Shown here piece by piece: positions 53,585-64,000 of a stretch of 64,000 nucleotides of DNA (position 1 is the stretch's first letter; every line of letters starts with the position of its first letter). The notes under the pieces were generated by a model. The model saw only the letters and a program-made list of their open reading frames with translations. It made no database searches and was not told the DNA's origin. Both the position numbers and the translations under genes were made by a program. The stretch is from Crossaster papposus (taxonomy: Eukaryota > Echinodermata > Asteroidea > Velatida > Solasteridae): assembly GCA_037893245.1 (NCBI GenBank), contig JBAIAA010001113.1, positions 248,001 to 312,000 of the forward strand, given 5' to 3'.

Positions 53585-54545
53585 AGATAACTATAAACGG
53601 GTTTATAGTTGGTAGTTGGTTTGCAAATCGCGGTGATGTGCAAATGCGTCGGTTCAGTGACATCACAGTGGCTGAAATCTTGTTATGTTGTTTTCGCGTA
53701 AGTCACGGAACTAAAAACTTACTCAAACGTATTAAAAATGTGAGCACTTTTACCGCGTGCTTTAAACGCAACAAAATGCACAAGTGACAGTTGGACGTTA
53801 CGGACAAAATGCTTTGACAACTTGAAAGTACTACATTTCTGTGTAAGGTTCCATCGCCCATACTGGGCGCTAGGAGTTTAAATTGGACAGGCTTTATGTG
53901 ACCTGTGAACTGGAGGTCACCAGTTCCGCGGCTGAACTGCTCTGAACTGCTCTGCTTGGGACCAAACCAAGCACAAAAACCTAACCTCAGTGAGGGCGCT
54001 CTTGAGTACAAGATATCTTTTTTATACCCCGACCTACAGTGCAAAAAAAGCACGGGTTGTTGCAACCGTCCCATCTACTAACACTCTGAAAAGTCTCCAA
54101 CCACTGAGTTACCTGAAACCTCAACCTCACCGAACACCAGTATAATGCGCCCATACCCAACAAAGAAAACGACGCGTCATTTTGACTAAATGGATGGGTT
54201 TACTTTAGTGATTTTAGACCCCTAAGGAGACGTGACTGTTTCGTGATTAATCGAGGGCAAGGAAAGCATCACTTAGCAGCCAATCCAGCCACGAAATTTC
54301 CGATGTGAAGCTTGTTGACCGCCGGCAAATTAACATCCGTATGACTGGGCGGCTATTCTATGAAACAATGGTTTTATATGTACACTTACATGCAGTGTAT
54401 AATCAATGAAGAGGTCGTCTGGGGAAATTGATACTTGATTGAATCTTATCCAAAACAGCAGGAAATTTATCTGGTCACAACCGTTTCGCCTGTCTGTTAT
54501 GTCGATAGTCTCTGTCTAACAGAGACTATCGTCGTGTGTCTAAAC
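53585..54545. other. No gene seen
   Basis: The longest frame is 123 residues on the minus strand (53703-54074). It lacks any known motif and good splice context, so it is not called. Confidence 0.5.
54503..54530. repeat. Short perfect hairpin
   Basis: GATAGTCTCTGTC/ACAGAGACTATC with almost no loop. Confidence 0.65.
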
Positions 54546-54950
54546 TTAAATGTAGGGTACACCATTGGTAATTGCTTGAATTATCAGTATTAAATGGGTA
54601 AATTTGGGGGGTTGTATTTTATGGTGAACATCGTTTTATGAACTGACCTGTTAGAAGTTTTATAATCATGAATGCCACGAAAAAAGCAAGAAAAACGTCG
54701 TTCGTTTTCAACCAGCGTCGGGCATTTGTTCTTGTTGTAAGGCTTGTGTTTTTTTCGCAATCGCAGTCCGGCAGCGATCGTAATTGTTTTTATAAAATTT
54801 AATTTGTCATAATAATTACAAGAGATCTAGCGTAATCATTTTGCTGGATCCCCGGAATTTCTTTTTTTACTTTCAAATAGATAAGATATTTTCTAATAAT
54901 TTGGTAGAAAATTTGTTCGGTATCTGCCAAATGTAGTATCCTACCTTTAA
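54546..54950. mobile_element. MITE family B copy
   Basis: TTAAATGTAGGGTACACCAT to AGTATCCTACCTTTAA, about 405 bp. Confidence 0.88.
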
Positions 54951-55791
54951 ATTGTTTGTAATATTTTCGCATCACATTACAGTGGCCAACCTAGCGAAGA
55001 AACAGCAAAACAACATTTTCTGCGAAAGAACATCAACAGGTTTCAAAAACCCACGTCCCTTGAGCTAGAATCCCCCCTCCCGTAATTTCGGCCGACAAGT
55101 CCCGTCATCGTTCGCCTCTAGCTCTCTCCCAACCAACTCCCCTGGCGGCGCGCCACAGGTTCACCGTTACTTTTTTCTTCCGCCAACAGTGAGTTCCGTG
55201 TCCGCTCCCCGTTTATAGTTGGGCGGTGCGGTTTGGAGACTCGCGGGAGGGATTCGGTGGCATCTTAACCAGCCATCCGGCCGGGGGGAAGTTGAACTGA
55301 ATCCTAGCCCCAGGGCAGGGGTCTATTTGTGGCTGGTGCTGCCCTCCCCTTCCCTGCACTATTTGGGCAAGTCAGCGGCTCCGGTGTATGCTACTGTGTT
55401 CCCTAATTTACTGATATGCTGGTGGATAACAAAAAGTGCAACGTGCTTTAGGGGTCAAGTCGGTCATTTATGACCGGGTGAAGCAAAGTGAACTTGACCA
55501 AACTATAGCTGATTATTGAGCCAATCACCGGATCGTCGGTGACATCATATATTTCTTTTTCCTACTGGTGGGGGGAAAAGGATAATCAATGCCAACGGAC
55601 TAAATTGCGATCCTCACTGAAATAGTATCGAGTAAGGATTTTCGTCTTTTGTCTAAAAGATCTGTATGCGAGGTGTCCAAAAACGAAGCAAGATCATCTG
55701 TTATTTTGATTGCATTGTTACTTTATACTTGCAATGATTTTATGTACAGCTGTATAACTTTGTCAATGTACTGTTTTTTATTTCTTGGCCG

Positions 55792-55827
<36 letters not shown>

Positions 55828-56106
55828 GCAGAAATGTTATACTCGCAACCTATTGGTGTTCTTGCATCTCGATTATTTTACAAAAGCGCTACTCGCCGAT
55901 TTTGACGAAATTTAGCAATCGTAAAGTGTATACGGCGCCCTCTGTCGATGGATTAGGATAATGCCACGAGACCCGAAACTGTTTGGTGAAACTTTTTTTT
56001 GATATTATCATTTTGGCAATGTTTTCTTTCTATTCCAAAATGCTTACTGCACATTGTTGGCTTTATGTATCTACTCAAAAAATATGGGATAGTTTCAAAA
56101 CAGAAA
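54951..56106. other. No gene seen
   Basis: 55060-55330 is unusually GC-rich for the area (GGCGGCGCGCC at about 55144) and could be regulatory or a non-coding exon. A short AAT microsatellite lies at about 55798-55826. Confidence 0.45.
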
Positions 56107-56276
56107 TTCTCATCTGATCTCACCCCAAAAATGGGAATATGTAGAGAAGGACTTGGGCTTTACAAACTACTCAAAATCTCAAAATTGACTAGCCCTTCAT
56201 ATTTTGACTTTGGATGGACATATCTCCGAATCACACTGTGCGACTTTACTCTCATTTTGTGGGGACAGGTCACAAA
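56107..56276. mobile_element. R1 partial copy
   Basis: Carries the R1 phrases ATGGGAATATGTAGAG and TTTACTCTCATTTTGTGGGG ACAGGTCACA in the same orientation as 1011-1275. Confidence 0.8.
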
Positions 56277-56572
56277 TCGGCAAAAAGTTAGTTGTTTCGG
56301 CATGATGTCTTCTGGTCACTCACAGTCCCGAGGGGTACATAGACGTGCACTAAAGACTAAATTGCCAGTCTTGATGTGTTTTTTATAACACACCTTAATT
56401 TATACAAATAACTGTCGTGACCCGTGCCAGACACCGCCATTTTTCGTTTATGATGAGCTTGATTAACCTGCAGAGGGCGGTGTAGCCAGTCAATATTTTT
56501 GAAAATAGTGCCTAGTCGGGCAATATACTTGTAGGCCTATATTACTAGTGACTGGTGTGTGTGTTTTAGCCA

Positions 56573-56638
56573 TGGAGGTAGGAAACGACCTCAATTTTGT
56601 TAAGCCAAAACCAGAACTGACAAAGAACCAACAAGAGG
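56573..56638 (+). CDS. Candidate first coding exon of an unseen gene
   Basis: ATG followed by 21 codons, MEVGNDLNFVKPKPELTKNQ QE in two parts, ends exactly at a donor-like GAG|GTGTGT. Acceptor-like GTTTTAG lies two bases upstream. No continuation was found to the right. Short open frames with such signals arise by chance. Confidence 0.2.
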
Positions 56639-58426
56639 TGTGTTATAAATAACAATAGTAATATAAACTAGGAAGGGAGGGTTCACATTAGGCTATAAAA
56701 CCATATAGGTCTATAAACAAAAGGTTCAAGGCTTTCGTGATCGAGCGGCTGCCCAGCCCCTCTCTCTACCACCCTAGCTCCGGGCGAGGTCCTCCGGAGA
56801 GCCATCTGATCCGGTCAAGTTGAGGAAATCTCCTTTTCTGATCCGGTCAGAGTTCCACATCATCTTAGTCAACAATACCATGCACGCACAGGATAAAAGT
56901 ACAGACGATCATAACGGCCCGTATATTATAGTGTTGTCGCGAAAAGCAATTAACCAGCTTCCTCATCAGAGGAGGTATCATAATACCCCGCTCTTGATTC
57001 GGCAAACATCATCTCCAGCGGGTCAAATTAATACCATTTCCCCCGACGACAGACGCCTCTGACCCCCCTCCTCAGTTGACACGTTAGAGGGGATATTTCG
57101 GCCCCCCTCCCCCCTCGGGCTCTGGCCGATCAGTCACACCGGGTTCCGATCGACCGAAGATGATGACTGTGTGATGATCCTTTTCTCTTTTTTTTTTATA
57201 TCCCGACACGGAATTACACAAAGTTAGGTGGGTTTATTCCTGTCATTATTATCGGTCTGGAGGGAACAGACTGATGTTAGCTTGGGCAAAGGTATAGGAT
57301 ATGCGGATATATTAATTTCATACAAGGAATTGTGCTTTTTTTTGGTGCTATGTCAAATAATAGGATGGACAGTATCTACGGAAGCCCGATCGTGCCAGGT
57401 CTTAACAGTGTAAAGAATATTTTGGTTTTGCATATAATAGTTTTGCATAGTTGTGCGGGAAAAAAGGGGGGGGGGGTGTTCTCTCTGTCCCATATCTTGC
57501 TTTATACGTTTCAATCGACTATCAATGACGTCATACTTCGGTACTCTATTCTTGAATTAGCCAAGCACTGAACTCTGACGCGGTCCAGCAGTCTTGAGTT
57601 TACATTGTAGTCTGTCGCCTTTTTTGCCTTCATGTCTTTGCAAACTTTTTTAATCTTGAACAATTTGAGTGGTAGTAACTTTGTCTTCAACTTTCCCCCA
57701 CCCTGAGTTCACTCATCACGTGCTCGGCCGCGCAGGCCGAGATGATGTCACCAATCGCCTCGAGTTACTCCGCATTAAAAACAAAAATGACCAAACCTGT
57801 CAACCAATCATTCGTGAGAAATCTTAAATTTCATTTTTTTTTTATACTGCGACTAAATACAATCCTGAGATAATTCTACCGGGAAACGAGAGGGTTGGAC
57901 GCGGTGACGATACTTCGACCGGTCGCACCCGGGCTAGGGAAAGAGAGGAAACGGGCCAAATTGACCGAAGCTGTGAAACGGCCATCACCTATCATCAAAT
58001 ACTTTTTTTGTACAGCTTATCACAAACAGTTGGATGGGCAAATTAGATTACCTTGCAGGCTGATTATAATTATGTGTAGTTTAAAGTATGCTGTTTGCTT
58101 TGAGTGCATGGATGTCATGGGTGGACTCTCGTTTGAAGCAACATAATTGCTAAACAGTTGTCATTTCAGAGGAATAATGCTCATGGTGAATTTGTTTTTT
58201 GGGCAAGATATGCAGTTTGTGTTGTGTTTTTTTTGCAGTGTATGCAAATGCAAAGTAAGGGTGTTCCAGGCACACGTAAACGGCAATTTAGCGGTTAAAT
58301 AATTGTGTTCGACGTGCGATTTTACTTCTAATTTACGTGGCTAGTATTCGCATTTTGCGCATATTATTTAATGTCTGCGCATGCAGCATGACAAATCGAC
58401 AACCACCGAATTTTACAATTGCCCGT
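56639..58426. other. No gene seen
   Basis: GC-rich patches at 56740-56820 and 57060-57160 alternate with AT-rich DNA. No frame with a known domain was found. Confidence 0.5.
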
Positions 58427-58750
58427 AGGTAGAATTATCCAGAATGGGTGGATTTAAGGGTTGTATTTTATACTAAATATCGTTTAACCAACCTGTTCGA
58501 AGTTTTACAATCATGGATGCCGAGAAAAAAAGCAAGAAAAACGGCGTTCGTTTTCAACCGGCGTCGGGCAGTTGTTCTTGTTGTTCTTTCTTTTTCGCGA
58601 TCGCCGAATCTCATTATTTTTTTTGGAACAATTTATTACAGGATATATAGCGCAATTATTTAGCTGGATGTCTAGAATCATTATTGACTTTCAAATAAGT
58701 AAGATATTTCTTAGTAATTCGGTAGTAAAATGTTTCTATATCTTTAATTC
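58427..58750. mobile_element. MITE family B copy, worn ends
   Basis: Interior phrases TTTACAATCATGGATGCCG and CGTTTTCAACCGGCGTCGGG match the family. Both ends are degraded. Confidence 0.82.
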
Positions 58751-59486
58751 TCTGGCGCTGCTGTGACATTTTTGTCAGTGTAGCTATTTCAAAATCGCGC
58801 AGCGTGCAAATATCGCTCGAGAGTGAATGGAACTAGTACATGCATGTCAGCCGAGTTTAGTTGAAATAAAATGCTGTCAAACAAACCCCTGCCAATTTTC
58901 GCGCATGGCTATTATCGATGGCCGCGAGGAAAGATCAGACGAGAGAAAAACAGAATGAGATATACACCGGTGCGGGGCTAAAATTGTTGCAGTTTTTCCA
59001 CCCGTTTGAGTTTTAGGTTACAGCCCGAGGATGGATCTGAGAGTCTGCTGAAACACGGTGGTGGTGGTATGGTGGTGCGATTTGCTGGGCCGATGACAAA
59101 CGCGAGTTCATTTTGGTAATGGGGTCCGATGTTCAGTTTAACACGGCAGCGGTGACGGACACAGCGCGAATGTTTCATGTTTCTCAGCAGCTAGCTCGCT
59201 GGATGGAGTGTTCGGGATGGGGTCGGCCGCGCGTGGGCCGGGCACAGAGTTCCACATCATAGTCCTTCCTTCACCTTTACCCCAATTTAGGTTCCTTAGG
59301 GAGGCTAGCAAAACGAATCCAAGACGAATTTCTCCAGGAGACCTCAGGCTCAATTGGACCCATTTACTATTGCATATATACACGCAGTTAATGGGTGGTT
59401 CGCAGATTTCGAAAAGTATGTATAACAAAACTCACTTCAAGAGAAAACAAATTTAACAAAATGTACATTTGCAAACATAAACATAC
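58751..59486. other. No gene seen
   Basis: GC-rich around 58990-59280. Frames up to 96 residues on both strands overlap and none is recognisable. Confidence 0.5.
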
Positions 59487-59688
59487 ACGTTTGTTTATGG
59501 TGTAAATTGAGGAGTTTATTTTGTTCCTCTCGATAATTTCCTTTATTTGTACTCTTTATTTTCCGACGGCTCTCATTGGTTTTGTACACGAATCTCAATC
59601 GAGGACGTCCTCGATTCTAACCCAAACCCCAATTCACCTTCGTGTCGCCAGGCATGTGTGTCCTCCATTTTACACCATAAACAAACGC
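59487..59688. mobile_element. MITE family I, copy 2
   Basis: Same ends and interior as 38287-38480. Confidence 0.88.
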
Positions 59689-60740
59689 AACTAGTAAATT
59701 ATATGAACATTTACTTGAATGTACGTTACGTGAATAATGGTCTCAGGCATTATGTGAAATCGTAGCACCTGGAAGTGTGTTGTCATTGTCAAGAAAAAGC
59801 GATTTCTTTGTATCAATTTCCAACAATGGTAGGCTGACCATTGTTGGAAGAAACAAACTGGTATTTAACAGCCACACAAAAAAATGACCTCCGTCACTCA
59901 AGCGAATATTTCATGGACATAGCATTACAAGAAATACCATCCTTGAATTAAGCCTTGACGAGTTTAAAAGCATAGTACTACTAATAAATTACATTTGTTT
60001 CTCAATTATTAGATCTGTCACCGTAGGCTTATTACACAAAGTGTGTCCTTGTACAAAACTAATTCACCATTAATGACTTCCTTGACCGGAAATAATGGCT
60101 ACACTTCAACAGTTGTTATAGACCACATATCGCTCCATACTTGTCCTCCTTCCCGTCGAATACACCTTATTCACGGGTCGGTCATCTTTAATTGAAAGTG
60201 AAGTAAAATCTCCATTTTTTGAACTTGCAAATCGAAATGAAAGTAATGAAGTAAAGTTAATTACAAATTAATACCTGCTCTGATGAATAACGTAGTGTTT
60301 GCGATTAATGATACGCTAAGTAAGAACGCATTGGAGCGAAGATTGGAACGCATAAATAGTCTGGCACCTTCCAATTCAACGGTTTACAGGTGCCGTGATT
60401 TCACAGGACGCTTGAGACTATTATTCACTTACAGTCAAGTATCAATAGTTTACGATTTTTGATGTTTGCAAATGGTGTATACTACCTTTAACCTTTAACT
60501 AATAAGCCTTTATTTTGTTCCGCCTCGTTCTATTCGAACAACCGAACGACTTCCATTATTGTTATTGTCACCGCAGACAATGCAAGGACAACACGTGTCT
60601 GATTGTGCGCTACGAGTTTCCGGCGATAATTCTGAATTATCCAGTCGATGACAGAGGGCGATAATGGGAACGGATAACCCCTTGCATGCGATATCATTGT
60701 CATCTTGACAACCTCCCCGAAACACGCTTACATGATACAT

Positions 60741-61450
60741 AGTCTGGTTCCCAGACTAATTCTGACTATTTATGATGATTCTCAGGGCCTTTTTAAAAAT
60801 CTTTGCTTCAACTTCGGCTGTGGATTCGTCTCCGAATTCTGAATCACTGAGAAGCAAATAGAAATGGAAGCAAATGGAAATAGTCTAACTGATGGGTTCA
60901 CATCAATCGGGTGAATGTTTCTGAAGCACAGCAGACATCAGTAGGTGTGGCTGGAGATGTCGTAGTTGAGAATCTACAATCGCCATAAGCCAAAGTCGAA
61001 GACGAAGCCAGGGATTCGAAAAGGCCTTATTGCCGGGTTGCCGTCAATGTCACGTGACCAAAACGGGACGAATTCGAAAACTTCTCGAGTTTTCCGAATT
61101 CCATTCCAATTCAGGTATTTTGTTTTGTGATGGTCGAGCGTTTTTCTGGAGAGTACGATTATTGAAAGGTAATAAAGCAACAATAATGTACGCCCGTCGA
61201 TCTATAAATGTTTCAGTTTTACATTAAATCGAAGCTTGCATTGGCAAAAACCAACATTGGAAGAAATGGGCCAAAATCGCAGGCGTTGTGTTTGGGGAAA
61301 AGTCTTATTTTTTAAATGTTGCAGCATCTAAAAATAGCTGCGCTGTCTGCAGTGCGTCATGATTTATTTTTGTCGGTGGCGGTTACAATTACCTGACCTG
61401 CAATTTCGACGTCAGGGCGTCGGGGATTTGTCAGGTCAGGGAACCAGACT
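60741..61450. mobile_element. Possible 710-bp element with 12-bp inverted ends
   Basis: AGTCTGGTTCCC at the left and GGGAACCAGACT at the right. Part of the interior (60825-61030) is shared with 47770-47960. Short ends could be chance. Confidence 0.4.
60825..61030. repeat. Dispersed repeat shared with 47770-47960
   Basis: CTGAATCACTGAGAAGCAAA, GGGTTCACATCAATCG and GTCGAAGACGAAGC phrases match. Confidence 0.7.
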
Positions 61451-62037
61451 GTAAACATACAAGTATAGGCTTCGCGTCAAAACCGTGATGAATGTAAAAT
61501 GTGCCTCACTAAAAACAAAGACATGTACCATCATGAAACGAACGATTGGTTAGAGAAAAGTGAAATTTATCACAGTTAAAATGTTTCTAAGCCTATTATC
61601 ACATTTTGAAATGATTGCAACGACGCGAAATATGCGATCATGGAGCTAATAATCGCTCCATGCTTAGGCTACACATACAAACTGGAGTTAACCAAATGTG
61701 CAGAACTATGTCAATCGCATCCATGATCGCACATTGGCCGCTTCAACAAAATCTCACCAAGGTTTTAACTACCTCAACAAAAGTACAGAACTTGTGTTTG
61801 ATTTCCAGCACTGAAGTCTCCCGAATTGACCGACGGTTTGTCAGTTTGAACCAAACACAAAACGAGAGAGATTGAAACCCGTTCCTTTGATGAATTGATG
61901 ACCGAGGTTCAGGCCTGACATGCCCCATGCCTTTTCGGTAATTATTCACCCTTCGTGTAGTTGACAATGTCCCCTTAGTTTTGACTGGGTCTCATGCAGC
62001 TAGCCTTGCCTTTGGAATTGGCCCGACCCGATCCTCG

Positions 62038-62062
62038 GGGGAGGGGGGGGGGGGGGGGGGGG
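62038..62062 (+). repeat. G homopolymer
   Basis: About 25 G residues with one A break near 62042, possible G-quadruplex. Confidence 0.8.
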
Positions 62063-62483
62063 AGAGTCAGCAAGCTCGTTCCACCTGGCGAGTCCCCGTG
62101 ATTGACTCTAACCTTCAGAGGCAGCGAACCGTCCGAGGGAGCCGCAGCGCACCGCGGCCCCCGCGAGATGCCCCACCTTTCATCGGTGCAAATTTGCCCG
62201 ACAGATGTTGCCGTATCTCGGCCCGGTCCTGCATGTATAAAAAAAATCCCTTGGTCACACCACAGAGAAAGAACCCATAGTCACACCCTTGTAAATCATT
62301 GATTATAGCGTGGAATGTGACCCTGTGGCGCGCGGTACACTTGGATTAGACTGTTTGAGGATTATCCTCAATGTTATAATCCATCAATTTAGGAATAATG
62401 AACAATGGGAAATATTTTATACTTGACTATTTTACCGCATTTTACCGCATTTTACCGCATGAATCATCTCTTTTGTTAAAAAG

Positions 62484-62562
62484 GGGGGTGGGGAGGGGGG
62501 TGGGGGGGGGGGGGGGGGGGGTGGGGGGGGGTTGGGGGGGGGGGGGGGGGGGGTTGGGGGGG
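62484..62562 (+). repeat. G-rich tract
   Basis: About 80 bp almost wholly G with scattered T and A, well able to form G-quadruplexes. Confidence 0.85.
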
Positions 62563-64000
62563 TTCTGTAGTTACCACCAATGACTCGGGTGTTAAAGCTA
62601 ATCAAGGGATAAGCCCTTTAAGAGAGCAACCAAAATGAAAACCCTAACCCTAGCCCCACCGGGGCCACACTCGCGGAGCTAACATAACTCCAACTCTATA
62701 ACCCTATAACTCTATAACCCTAACACTAGCCAAAGCCACACGACGATGTTGTAGCCAAAGCCACACGACGATGTTGTAGCCAAAGCCGCACGACGGTGTC
62801 GTTTTGGTTGCAATCGAACAAGCTGTTAATATAAGCAAGATATTGATAATATTATAAAAAAACAGCAGTAGACTGTTCATGGGTTGATTGGCAATGAATA
62901 TTTTCAGTGCCCCAAAAGATGTGCATTCGACATTATATCGCACGCACTGAATATAAGAATATAATTATTTAACAACATCGCACTACTTTACTTCATTTTT
63001 GAAGAAGGAAAAACCAAATTATATAAACAAGAAATATGAATTGCGTGATGGTAATTGGAAGTGATGGTTATTAATGTATACTATTATTACGGTATGCCCA
63101 CTATGTCGTAAACATGTGAGCCTTGCGGCAGGTTCGAAGCAGGCACCGGGGATTAGCGTTTCACGGGAGCAATCCACCGTGACGGCGCTGAGGAGCCGAC
63201 CGTTCACTCAGCGTTCCGGCCCCATGAGGCCGTGGTCCCAAACTCGGCAAAACGCTGACGGGGCGCCGGCGTGATGCGCACTGACACTCACAACCCCCGA
63301 TGACCGGAGAAACAATGTCATTGCCGACACCCAATCCGTCTGTGCTCTAGCGTTTGGGACTAGTGGGACCCTATAGCTACTGCGGTGTCGGTGTCAGTCG
63401 TCGACCGTGAGGTTTGTGCGTGGCCTTTGGGAAATAAATATCTCTGTATTTGTATACAAATTAAATACAAATTGTAAAGTTGTTCTTCACCATTTTTTTT
63501 ATTATTTGGACGTTGTTTTAAGCGGTTTTTTCCACATAACCTTTCAAAAGTGAACACAACACATGATGAGTTCTACATCGTGCTGCGGCTATAGCTGCTA
63601 ACAAAATGACGCCATGGGCCCATTGAGAGGAGGTGTAAGTGAGTCTGGTATCCGTCTAACTAATACAATGTATACCAACGCATTAGAATGGGTTACAGAC
63701 TATTCAATGGTAAACGTTGAACGCCCTGCATTAATACGTAACTGTCAGGTTACCAACCGTGTACGTGTAGTAACAAGTGTTACTACTCAACACGACCGTA
63801 GAAATTATTCCCCCCAATGATGCACCATGGTCACGGGACACAACATGACGGCGCTATTTTGAATGTGTAAAATCTGTGGTAAAATATACTGAAGTGCCCG
63901 CATTTACCGATTATTTTTACCGCAAACTGGGCGCACCTTCCAATCCATGAAATCGAAATAAAAGCGAGGCGGCACCTGGAATCAACGGCTGTTTCGTGTC

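Larger units (their letters stand above)
61451..64000. other. No gene seen
   Basis: Contains the two G-rich tracts, a triplicated GCATTTTACC near 62435-62460, a small triplicate of CCAAAGCC.CACGACG at 62732-62800, and a GC-rich stretch at 63110-63330 without domains. Confidence 0.5.

Noticed and set aside
53703-54074. 123-residue minus frame as a gene
   Set aside because: No motif, no sensible splice context and no neighbour support.
56847-59260. Shared AGAGTTCCACATCAT near 56847 and 59244 as a duplicated exon
   Set aside because: The match does not extend beyond about 16 bases and neither frame shows a known domain.

Overview
The window is animal nuclear DNA: split genes with GT-AG introns, short exons, and introns full of transposon debris. 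The gene content (a two-pore channel, the cilia protein DRC10, an ankyrin/SOCS-box protein) and the many short palindromic elements suggest a marine invertebrate, probably a deuterostome such as an echinoderm, hemichordate or lancelet. That placement is inference; nothing here fixes the species.

Layout. Positions 5576-41931, minus strand, hold 19 coding exons of a two-pore calcium channel gene (TPCN1-like). Phases match at every junction and give 645 continuous residues, from the start codon to the second pore. The last transmembrane segment and the C-terminus were not found and probably lie left of position 1. A 683-bp divergent promoter (41932-42614), carrying a perfect CRE palindrome, separates it from IQCD (DRC10), which is complete in four exons on the plus strand (42615-46272, 494 residues). 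A deleted Tc1 element follows (48371-49364), then an intronless ankyrin-repeat/SOCS-box gene (50754-52094). From 52095 to 64000 I find no convincing gene, only repeats, G-rich tracts and one weak candidate exon.

Mobile DNA. At least ten families of short inverted-repeat elements (MITE-like) recur across the window, several inserted into one another. There are two dead Tc1/mariner copies, SINE fragments, a 41-bp minisatellite split by a Tc1 element, and a 54-bp tandem array built from the end of a common MITE. The most unusual object is a 3804-bp inverted-repeat element (32010-35813). It has a 9-bp target duplication inside a MITE, a broken RecQ-like helicase fragment, and a nested 575-bp inverted duplication.

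The three genes do not form a pathway. TPCN1 would act in endolysosomal membranes, IQCD in the axonemal nexin-dynein regulatory complex, and the SOCS-box protein in a Cullin-5 ubiquitin ligase. Only TPCN1 and IQCD are linked, through their shared promoter.
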